From Hoplostethus atlanticus (Eukaryota > Chordata > Actinopteri > Trachichthyiformes > Trachichthyidae): DNA of 64,000 bases. The position numbers and the translations under genes are program-made. Numbering within the stretch: position 1 is the first letter of the stretch; every line of letters starts with the position of its first letter. The stretch spans positions 682,001-746,000 of the forward strand of contig JAXDDX010000122.1 in NCBI GenBank assembly GCA_034670405.1. The letters are read 5' to 3'. Under the pieces are notes generated by a model that was not told the DNA's origin, did no database searches, and worked only from the letters and a program-made list of their open reading frames with translations. This document shows, in pieces, positions 47,201 through 56,650 of this stretch.

Positions 47201-48160
47201 CCTCTGAGAGTATAAATAAGGTTTATTTCTATTAGTTGTTGTTTGGTGATTTCACATCAAAAGCTTGAGTTTAGGGTGACGTGAAAACTTTTTTTTTTTT
47301 TCTCAAGGCGCACCTCTGGCCACCTCTTTCTCCTAGCTATCCCAGGAATGCACGCCTCCTCCCCCCTCCCCCCCTGCCTTTCCCAGCATCCTCCTGGTGC
47401 AGCGGTCAGTTTGAGATTTGACCAGATGGACTCGTTTCAGAGAGGGGCGGGTGCGGGGTGGGGTTGGGGTTGGGGTTAGGAATGCTTCAGAGGTTTTTTT
47501 GGGGGGGAGCGGGGCTTTACACACACAATTCTGCAGGAGGGGGGAGGGGTGTAAGACAGCATTGATGTTTTAACAGGGCTGTCAATAGGGTTGGATTTTA
47601 TGAGGGAGCTGAGGATTCCCTGGATGTTTCCTTTAACGCATTAAGATCTATGCAAGTGATCATTAGCTGTTGCTTCTGTTGTAATTACCACACACCCAAT
47701 AACATTTTTATAGCGTTTATATCGTGACAAAATGGTGAAATTGGCAACAACAAGCAGTGTTCACTAAACCCTAAGCAATGCCAAAGTCCCTTCATCTAAT
47801 ATTACATCTAATAATACCACCAAGACTTCCAAACCTGCATTTCTGGGGACAAAGTGGACAATGGCTGGTGGCTGATAAGATATTATTATTTAAAATATCT
47901 ATATAATAAGTAAATTACTCAACGCAGGTCACCAAACTACTTGCTTAGAGGGAAAATTGGTCTTGAACGTTCCCCTCGTGTGATTTTTTTGAAGATATGG
48001 CTTTCCAGATTTTTCTTGAACTTTGCTCTCTATTATAATGATAAAAACGACACCTGAGTATGGCGAGTGCCACACCTTGCCAGACCCTCGAGGAACCTTT
48101 TTAACCTTTTAGGTACAGGTACTAACCATTTAACCCCCCTCCTTATCTCTACACTAACAG
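44243..48160. other. lin28a intron 2
   Basis: Intron between the two cold-shock-domain exons. It contains a 'gattgatcttcactctccatt..ggagagcgccac' repeat (about 44377-44463; relatives near 17805, 33790 and 48015), dispersed repeat copy 2 (45965-46055) and a 'gatccccatagggaaactgg' tail fragment (about 47014). It also has C- and G-runs (46060-46071, 47358-47370). No additional coding exon is supported. Confidence 0.5.
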
Positions 48161-48339
48161 AGCAAACTGCACATGGAGGGCTTCCGCAGTCTCAAGGAGG
48201 GAGAGGCCGTGGAGTTCACCTTCAAGAAGTCATCCAAAGGTCTGGAGTCTCTCCGGGTTACTGGGCCGAATGGAGCTCCGTGTCTGGGCAGCGAGAGGAG
48301 ACCCAAGGGTGCCCAGAAACGACGCTCAAAGGGTGACAG
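48161..48339 (+). CDS. lin28a: lin28a exon 3 (C-terminal half of cold-shock domain and basic linker)
   Basis: The acceptor is acactaacag|AGCAAA and the donor is GACAG|GTGAGC; the length is 179 nt, phase 0 to phase 2. It encodes SKLHMEGFRSLKEGEAVEF, then TFKKSSKGLESLRVTGPNG, and the basic linker SERRPKGAQKRRSKGDR. This completes the cold-shock domain and supplies the Lys/Arg-rich linker that leads to the zinc knuckles. The exon boundaries match those of vertebrate LIN28A/B as I know them. Confidence 0.97.
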
Positions 48340-49915
48340 GTGAGCTAAACTAAAGCTAAACTCAAGAGTACAACCCGCTTACGCCCATACTTTCTTACTG
48401 TCTTACTTGTGTAATTCAAAGTATTTCCAGTTGAAACAGGAAGTAAAGTATTGGTAATGGGATTTTGATGTAAAATATAATAAGAATTTTCAATTTTTTG
48501 ATTAGCAATGTGAAAAAGTAATTTTTCATTTCAATGTGACTTTAACAGGGAATGGTAGCTTGATAGGTGCAACGATTATTGGATTATTCTCATGCACCCT
48601 GGCTACATTTTGCAAAGCGAAGCCAACTCACCGCCTCTTGTACGTGAAAGTTCATTCATAAGAGCTCAGAAAACGATTCCGCTGACTAAATGAAGCTTTG
48701 TTACCTTTCCAAGAGCAGAGGCCTGAGCTGGATCAATAGGTTGTTTGATGTCTTCAGGCACGGGAGTTAAAGCCTCCAACCCCCACCTCCTCCATATGGC
48801 CTCCAAACCTGCCACAATGCGCTTTTATCAGTTATCGCAGTGCAGCAATAATCAATAATCACAACTCGATGAATTAATTTGTGATTCATTTGCAGTTGTT
48901 TTTTTATGCTGTTTGGAGCTTGTTTTGTAGATTTGGGGTTATTCATTTGATAGCATCTTGTTCAGTTGGACCAAATTAATCATAGTGGGCAGTGATAAAA
49001 TGAACCCCACAACTTCCTGTCATTAAATACCAGCTAGAATCAACCGCGTTCACATTTTGCCTCTTTTTTTCCCCTCACCGGCTCCCGAACATGAACGTCG
49101 TATTCAGGTGGAGGAAAGGATCCTATCCATTTAATTGATAACAGATGTAGGTGCCTGAGAGAGGTCAGAGGTCACCACTGCCATGGCAACAATGGGGTGT
49201 GGTGTGTAAATGAGGTGGGGGGCGGTGGAGGGGTGGGGTGGCAGCGAGAGAGCTAGGGTCAAAGGTCAGAGGTCAGTGTAGCATTGAAACAAAGAGCTCC
49301 CTCTCCCACCCTCGTGGCCATGCTGATCAATACCAATCCCCCGATGGGGGCTGGGAGTCCGGGGATGAAAGGAGGAAGAGGGGAAGGAAGTGGTGGTTAG
49401 CTGTGAGATGATCCAGGGTTTGATCTGACTTTCCTCATACATCCCCTTATTTGCCACTTTAAGATGAAGAGTTGGTAGGCTGTAAAAAGGCTAGGGTAGG
49501 GATAGACCGATATATGGGCGCACCGATATTGGCCTTTTAATAAAAATTGGCCAGTACATGTTGTCTCCTGCTGATATGATGGGAGTGAGGATATGGTTTT
49601 CCTCAACAGCTTCAGGGGTGTCAGTCTGTGAAGCAATGAAACAATGAACCCTGCCTCTTCCTGCCTGAAGGAGCTGCTAACCCACCTAAAACTATTACAT
49701 TAATCTGGCTTTTTTTAGTGGTGTAAATGCTCTTCCACCCAAGAAGAAGAAAATTCTGGAGACACTGAATATTTGTAATTTTGGGGATTTGTTTGGCATG
49801 AAAATTGTCAAATAAAGACATTAAATATCAACACAAAATATCAACAATCATCAGCTTCAGTTAAAAAATATCAGCATTGGTACTGCCTTTAAAGATCCAG
49901 ATCAGTCAAACCCTA

Positions 49916-49955
<40 letters not shown>

Positions 49956-49972
49956 CATTATTATTATTATCA

Positions 49973-50007
<35 letters not shown>

Positions 50008-52236
50008 GTTATCATTATCATTATTAGTGTTGTTGTTATTGTTATTATTATAACAAACATAATTGCTTTTTAAAACAAATAGAATAATAACAATAAAATA
50101 GTGGATAAAAAAGGAAATGAGAATAATATATGAAGGAGAACAGGGCTCAAACAGGACATAAAAATAACATTATCAAAAGTGTGCTTGTAGGTGATTTAAA
50201 AGATGAAACTGATCTGGCTAGCCTAGGACTGTTTTTTGTGTTTGAAGAATCTTTTTGGAAAAGTTTGTTAAAAACATAAAAAATTGTATTCAATATTCAC
50301 ATTTGGCTTGTCAGGGACAAACATTCAGAAAATATAGAAATTGGATTTCATGAGCCTCAGTAGTGCTAAATTCAGCATCACTATAGGACAGGAAGTCTGT
50401 ACATTTCAAATAGGCTCAGTCACCTTCATGTAACGTGGGATCTCATTACCTTGTGTTAAGAAACTGTCCTGTAAGAGGTCACGGGTTCAATTGCCCGTAA
50501 TAGCCCCTGTGAATCCATAACCAGGACCTGGAATGAAATAGCAGTGTCAACTAAATACCTAAAATCCAAACTCAGAATGTCTTGAGAGTGAAAAACTTTT
50601 TTTTTTTACAGGAGAAATGTAAACTTTTTCCTTGTCAGGTCGTCTGTATCTGTATTCAGTGAAGATTAGGATTACTAGTCTTTCATATGGTCAGTTGTGG
50701 GCTCCGTCATGCAAAAAACCCCAAACAATTTATATGCTCATATGAATGGTTATAGATGTTTTATAGAATGTCAAAAAATGTGACAAACTAAACCAAAAAA
50801 GTCTCAGGCCAGTCAAGTCTATGGAATCGCTTATAATTTAAATGATGCTGTAGCTTTGTCATTGCCATTACAAAGATATTTTAGCATTTTTCTGAAATTG
50901 CATATTATGTAAACTATTTTGAGAAATGAAAATGATTAGCTTTTTATCTAATATTTAAAAAAAGTTAATTTATTTGTAATTGTAAATTGTAAAAGACTAC
51001 ATTTAATATCATTAGAGGGGAATCTCAATTAATTGCATTATTAGAGTGTGTTCAGGAGGCCTCAGGTAAAAAGGTTCAAAAGAAGCAAAGGATGCCAACA
51101 CTAAACAGTACGTATTCAAACATATTTGGTGTTGAGACAAATGTGTGATTGGGTTTGTCTTCAATCCCCCTGTAAACTCCAGTTCTCAGCCTGTTAACCA
51201 CTGTTCCTATTTTTAGACACTAGCACTACCTTTATTGCCTTCAATAAAGATGGATTGATAGCAGATAAAACCTATGCAGGAACATAGATTCACAATTAGC
51301 AGTGCAAGAATTTCTGTCATAGCTGGCGATGCAGCAGCTTTGGTGAGATTCACATTTTGTGCTGTGACTCAACTTTTTTGCCCATTGGCTGACATTTTTG
51401 ATCATAAACCATTTTCAAGTCTTGATATGAATGAAGAATGAAATTACTGGTCATTTTAAGGGAATACGAGCAAAATCCCTAGAGACAGAGGTAGGCATAC
51501 AGTGTGTACCTACTGTATGAAAACTAGTGGAAGAACCGGTAAAGGTGCCAAGTTGCACCTTTTTTTATGTAGATTGAATGGACAACATACTGGGCTCTAA
51601 GACGCTGGTTGGTAAAATATCCCACACACATTGCTTTGACGGAAAGAGATCCGTTTTGCCCGAGCCCCAACAACTATTGTCAGATATGTGACAAGCTTGA
51701 GGAATTTGAAACCAAACGTGAGAGTGTGGTGCCCTCTGGTGGAGGAATACGACCATGTCACTTCACTGCAGGTTGGGGTTTTTATTCTGGTCTAGGTTCT
51801 TGTTTATTCTGGTTTATCAGAACAATATTTTGTAAGTAAAATGAAAGTCATCAATCAAATACATTAATTATATAAATGATAAATTCAATATTAAATAATA
51901 ACAATGATGATATATAAAAATAAAAAATAAAATAAAATAAATCTATAAATATCATATATAAATATATAAATAACTAAATATATTTAAATAATAATAAATA
52001 TTATAATTTTTATATAATATATATATGGCATATACAATTGTTATTAAAATTATTATTATTATTATTACTACTACTACTTGACATAATAATACTTTAATTG
52101 ATAGTTTATCTAATTCTTTTTTGGTATGTTATAAGAGCATCCATGTTATTTACTTTCCGTATATCCTACACTTTCATTCATAGACCAACCCACCCCCCCA
52201 CTCCTTCATTTGCCCTTTTCCCCCTGTTGGTTTTAG
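48340..52236. other. lin28a intron 3
   Basis: Intron before the zinc-knuckle exon. It holds a 'gaccgatat' repeat copy (49497-49912), a long (ATT)n tract (49917-50040), a tRNA-B-box-like 'cacgggttcaattgcccgta' (about 50480-50500) and a very AT-rich block (51840-52100). No further exon was seen. Confidence 0.5.
49917..50040 (+). repeat. (ATT)n microsatellite
   Basis: About 35 ATT units with ATC and GTT interruptions, directly abutting the right end of a dispersed repeat copy. Confidence 0.95.
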
Positions 52237-52453
52237 ATGCTACAACTGCGGAGGACCGGACCACCATGCCAAAGAATGCCAGCTGCCCCCTCAGCCCAAA
52301 AAGTGCCACTTTTGCCAGAGCGTCTCCCACATGGTCGCCAGCTGTCCGGCCAAAGCGCAGCAGCAGCCGGCGCCAGGCTCTCAGGGAACAGCCGCCTCAC
52401 TGAGGGGCGAGGGGGAGCGGAGCCATGCCGCTACGTCACAAACCTCCCAGTGA
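52237..52453 (+). CDS. lin28a: lin28a exon 4 (CCHC zinc knuckles and C-terminus)
   Basis: The acceptor is gttggttttag|ATGCTAC. The exon encodes two retroviral-type CCHC zinc knuckles, CYNCGGPDHHAKEC (residues about 123-136) and CHFCQSVSHMVASC (about 145-158), both with C-x2-C-x4-H-x4-C spacing. These bind the GGAG motif of pre-let-7. A Gln/Pro/Ser-rich tail ends ..HAATSQTSQ with TGA at 52451-52453. The tail is shorter than in tetrapods and lacks their acidic EEEE stretch. The ATG at the first codons of the exon is not a start: frame and splice site place it inside Arg-Cys. Confidence 0.97.
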
Positions 52454-52505
52454 ATGATTCAGCTGCGAACGCCTGTGTCCACCGGAGCGGTGCTGACGGA
52501 GCGAT

Positions 52506-52513
52506 CTACCTCA
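52506..52513 (+). promoter_or_regulatory. let-7 8-mer target site (proximal)
   Basis: CTACCTCA, a perfect match to the let-7 seed with the A opposite position 1, lies 53 nt after the lin28a stop codon. let-7 repression of lin28 through 3'UTR sites is well established in animals. Confidence 0.7.
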
Positions 52514-52922
52514 GGTTTTTATTTATTGAGCGGCTCACTTGGAAGCTGATCAGGGTCGTTCAGTCGAGGCTCCGGGAAGACGTATCCACCTTTAAAGACT
52601 GTTCTCTTTTCTCTATCTCTGTTTCTCTGCCTTTGGGAAGTGTCTTAGCTTTGTAACAAAACAATCAGAAGCATCAGGATGTCACCCCACTGACTTTGAT
52701 TCAACCTTTTACAAAACAAGCAACACGGTTAGCAGCCAGAGAGTTTCTTGTTGGACTGATCTGACCTGCCGTGTGCCTGGGCGACTGAGCCTCTGTGTTT
52801 TAGAAAATGCAATAAGCCCTCACTGTTTTACAACCCTATATACACTGGTAACACGTTGTACACATACAGGGTGTCCTGAAAGTTGTCATGGCAACCCAGT
52901 GGTCTAAAACACCAGGGTTTCT

Positions 52923-53566
52923 GCTAGCGTAAGACCGATATATGGGTTTGCTGATACAGTGGGATGATATAGGCCTTTGATTAAATATCAGCTACATAAA
53001 AACCAGCCTGTAAAAACAATCAGAATCAGAACCAATCACATTTGAGCAAAAATCCGCTTCTCAAATTACATTTCGTCCTGGCTTGGAGTTTTCCTGAGCT
53101 AAAGAGACAGACAATTTTGACACAAAAACCGAAATAACGTACGGAGCGGCAGAGTAATGTCGCCTGAAGTAGCTGAACGTATTTTAGCCGCAATTTTAGC
53201 TAGCTAACACGTCACATCCATTTAGACGTAGCCACTCAGTTAGCTAGTTCACTAGCGTGAAGCAGCGTTTCAAGATGGCATTTCTTCAGGCGTATGATTA
53301 GCATTTTTAGCATTGTATAATTACAATGCTAAAATTCGAAAATGCAAAATGCTCTAGAAATAAACAGGTCGTAAACAAATACACCCAGTGAAAAGGTGGT
53401 TGTGCTTCGTCTGCATGTGCTGTGAGGCTTTTCCAACCCTACAATTCTGACGGAAACATAATTTTTGGTATGAAAAATGTCAAATTTAAAAGTATTGAAC
53501 TTTGGCACAAAATATCGTCTATCAAACTAAAAATCGACCTTAACGACCCACATCAGTCAAATCCTA
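52923..53566. repeat. 'gaccgatat' dispersed repeat in lin28a 3'UTR region
   Basis: It starts 'gcgtaagaccgatatatggg' and ends 'cacatcagtcaaatcctag'. The middle is longer than other copies (about 640 bp) and contains 'gttagctagttcactagcgt', suggesting an internal insertion or different subfamily. Confidence 0.5.
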
Positions 53567-54510
53567 GTTTTTGTTCTCCAAGATTTGATACTCTTCTTTT
53601 ACTTTTTTACTTTTCATTTTCGGACACCCTGTAGAGTCCGCTTTGAAGTGTGCGACGGGGTCTCATGCTATCCTATTACTAAACTTGAAGAGATAGAGTT
53701 ATACAATCAAACACATGAATGTAAAGAAGAAGTTGAAGGAGTGTGTCTTACGTTTCAGGTATTACTAGTGATAGGAGCAAACAAATGAATGTCACAAGCT
53801 TATCGTAAGTGCCATAACCTCAACTTGAGCTGCTTTCAGATACCATAAAAAAAACATGATATCATATGAGCGTTCATGCAAGACCAGTGTCAATCAAAAA
53901 TGGATTGTCTCACACACACACGTCAGGGATTTTCTCATATGAATATTATTTGTTTGCATATTTTACTTGAAAGCTATACAGATAGCGCTAGCTTCCCTGG
54001 AAGGAGTTGAGATGTATTCTTTTTTTGGTACTATGAAATGATTTTTATGCTAAAATTCTCAAGCCTTTACCCGTCTCACTGGAGAGGCTAGAGGTTATTT
54101 TCACCACTAAAATGTATATTATCTTTTTTATACCGGCTATTTATTCCTAGTGGTTCTCCCTCCCAACTCTCTGTGGCTGACCGATAATTTATCAGCTATA
54201 TTCAGTCATACTTTACAAATGTTTCTTTTCGTACCATTACAATTCTAACACGACACAATTTTGCAATGCTTTGGCTTCATTTGTAAATATGCTGTGCGAT
54301 AGTTTAGAGCTATTCCCACAAACACGTCCAATTCTATTATTTCCTGATCATGCAATTTTTAAAAATATATCTGCAACTTTTGCATTGTCATCACTTCGAG
54401 CAATGCAATGTGGAAACACTTCCTTGCTGTCATGGCCGGGAGGTTCCCTTTTGGGCGGATTGCTTTGCTGATCAGGACGACTTTAGTGGATTTGGCATCT
54501 TCGTTTTGAA

Positions 54511-54518
54511 CTCAGGGA
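54511..54518 (+). promoter_or_regulatory. miR-125 (lin-4 family) 8-mer target site
   Basis: CTCAGGGA matches the miR-125/lin-4 seed with the position-1 A. The lin-4/miR-125 family is a known regulator of lin-28 mRNA. The site lies in the middle of the inferred 3'UTR. Confidence 0.55.
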
Positions 54519-54702
54519 GAACTTTTCTGACAAGAGTTTCTTTCAGGAGGTGTCTAAACGTTATTAAGTTATTTACATCACGTCTTCAGGTTGCCGGGAG
54601 ACCCGGGGCGCTGATGAGCCAAATGAGCCGTGCACTATCTGTATGTTATTACCTGCCAGACAATGTAGAGCAGCAAGTGTTGTGTGAACCTAGTATGACT
54701 AC

Positions 54703-55638
54703 TTAAAGGAAAAATACACCCTGAAACACATTAACACTATTAGAAAACAGGAGGTGGTGATGTGCCTTGTATTTCTGGGCCCGTTTGCTTGTTCGGTGGT
54801 GTATAGAATGGTGCAGGAATGAGTCCTAAAACCAGGAAATTAGTTAGCATTTTTGCACTTCCGGCTCCCTCATCTCGAAGTCTATGGGTTTTTTGAATGG
54901 GTTTTTGGTTGAATGCCTGACATAAGGTCTGTGGTTAACACAAGCTTAAGAGGTTTTCACGTTTTGTTCAACGACATAAAATACGTCAGTAAATGCCCCA
55001 CTCGTGAAGCTTTTACGTGTCTTAAAAAAGGCGGTTGCTAACAAGTGGCTAAATGAGACTACAGAGGTTGTCGGGGACATTAAACGTCAACACGCCGAAC
55101 ACGGTAACTCATCTACTCACTAGTCCGCCTCTAGTTGTGTTTATACTCGTGCTCTTGCAAACTATTCTAACTCAAACTTTCCAACTTGTAGATTTATCAA
55201 TTTATAGTATTTTTAGTGGTGGTGACATTGAAGTCATGCGACCGTGGTATAGTTCGTTTATAGCCTAACGTTAGCTTTTTACTTCTGGCAATTGCATTTA
55301 CGCTTAGAAAATCATAAAAGTGGTGTTCATTTGTGAAGATTATCTTGCTGAACAAAACATGTAAGTTTCATAAACTTTTGTTTGCCACAGAGATTATTTT
55401 CTGCAATAATCCAAAATGCAATGGAAAAATCCCATTGTCTTTTTGTCGAGGGAACCAGGGCGACCAGGGGTTGGCCTACAAAAATACGTCATCCCTGCAC
55501 CACTCTATTGTTCTTATTCCCCAAACGTAGATGATGTGACGTCACGATGCACCAATGAGTAAATCCCAACACAAAATAACTCCTGGAACGCATCGAACTT
55601 CACAGATCGGTGACATATGACAGTATGTTTTCCTTTAA
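54703..55638. mobile_element. TTAA-flanked non-autonomous element in lin28a 3'UTR
   Basis: TTAA (54703-54706) precedes AGGAAAAATACACCC. The right end (inverse AGGAAAACATACTGTC) runs up to TTAA at 55635-55638, followed by a 14-bp duplication of the end (TTAAGAGTTTTCCTTTAA). TTAA target sites are the hallmark of piggyBac and Kolobok-type elements. The interior frames (for example 55053-55268) have no motif. Confidence 0.5.
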
Positions 55639-56151
55639 GAGTTTTCCTTTAAGAGTCGATCGATATCAAGCTTTTTTTTTCATTATCAGCACTGATACGA
55701 TATTAATTATTGATACTCCTGCTCTGACGGATTCCAGATGCGGCAGATATCCGTCGACGGTGCCCTGACTAAATCAAAAATCAAAAATCACCGTATTGTT
55801 TTTTTTACTGTACATATCCAGTGTCTTTTTCTTGATATTAATATAACATCGCTCGTCGTGTTTGTGTGTCTGCATGGTAGCGAGTGTTTTATAGTAGGCG
55901 TAGCATTGTCATGTAGTAGGGGACGGGAAGGTGAGCCCACTGGTTGCAGGGGCCAAAGCATCAATACTGATCACCATTGAGGATCATTAGGACTCTCATC
56001 ATGTGCTGGAGTTCATAATGCTCACTATTACCAAGTGTAATAATCTACTCCCAAGTCCCAAGTGTGCATTTGTCTTGTTTTTAGTTTTGGTGTGTATTGC
56101 TCTTATGTGTGACCGAGGCGGGCGTCGTCTCGTCCAAAAATCTATACAAGT

Positions 56152-56159
56152 CTACCTCA
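56152..56159 (+). promoter_or_regulatory. let-7 8-mer target site (distal 1)
   Basis: A second CTACCTCA in the inferred lin28a 3'UTR. It is 148 bp from the next site and upstream of the candidate poly(A) signal. Confidence 0.65.
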
Positions 56160-56299
56160 GGATGTTTCAATGTGGTTTTGAAATGGGCAGCGCGTCCCAA
56201 AAGACCATTTTGTTTGTAATTTTGTCGTTTATTAAAGTTGTCTTTATTTATATCCTTTTTTTTTAAAATTTACTATTTTCTTAACAATGCAATGTGTTT

Positions 56300-56307
56300 C
56301 TACCTCA
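56300..56307 (+). promoter_or_regulatory. let-7 8-mer target site (distal 2)
   Basis: A third CTACCTCA, in an AT-rich context about 330 bp before the ATTAAA near 56630. Paired distal sites close to the 3' end are typical of effective microRNA targets. Confidence 0.65.
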
Positions 56308-56627
56308 CGCTGAAATGATGTTGGATTGCTGTTTGGTTTTTTTCCCGTATAACTTTATGCTTATTGTGTGTTTGGTTGTAATGAGAGATGGAAGTCTTTT
56401 TGTTTTTGAGAGATGGAGAGAATGAAATACACAACTGTGTGTTCACTTAAAAACAACCCACCTCAAACAAACACCCACTAGCTATGTTTGGTCTTTATTG
56501 TATCATTTTATGGTGTAGCCTTAATTGGGACCAATATTTGTGAATATTTGTGAATGGGTCATCTCTCCATTTTACTGATTGTCTTTTCAAGCTATTACTC
56601 TGATAATTTGTGCTGCGATGCAATGGG

Positions 56628-56640
56628 AAATTAAAGATGG
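56628..56640 (+). terminator. lin28a: candidate poly(A) signal of lin28a
   Basis: An ATTAAA hexamer (ggaaATTAAAgatgg) is followed within about 40 bp by a G/T-rich stretch (gaggggatttgtgtttc). It is the first good signal after the distal let-7 pair. An alternative ATTAAA at about 56229 would exclude the last let-7 site. Confidence 0.45.
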
Positions 56641-56650
56641 ATCCAAATTT

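Larger units (their letters stand above)
52454..56650 (+). other. lin28a: lin28a 3' untranslated region (inferred extent)
   Basis: About 4.2 kb follows the lin28a stop without another gene. It contains let-7 8-mer matches at 52506, 56152 and 56300, and a miR-125 8-mer at 54511. An ATTAAA-type poly(A) signal (ggaaATTAAAgatgg, near 56630) lies shortly after the last let-7 match, and another ATTAAA is near 56229. Repeat insertions sit inside: a 'gaccgatat' repeat (about 52923-53566) and a TTAA-flanked element (54703-55638). Extent is inferred from the microRNA sites and poly(A) signals, not from transcripts. Confidence 0.6.

Noticed and set aside
50470-50510. tRNA-gene-like B box (cacgggttcaattgcccg)
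   Set aside because: No matching A box, acceptor stem or anticodon arm at proper spacing; at best a decayed SINE piece.
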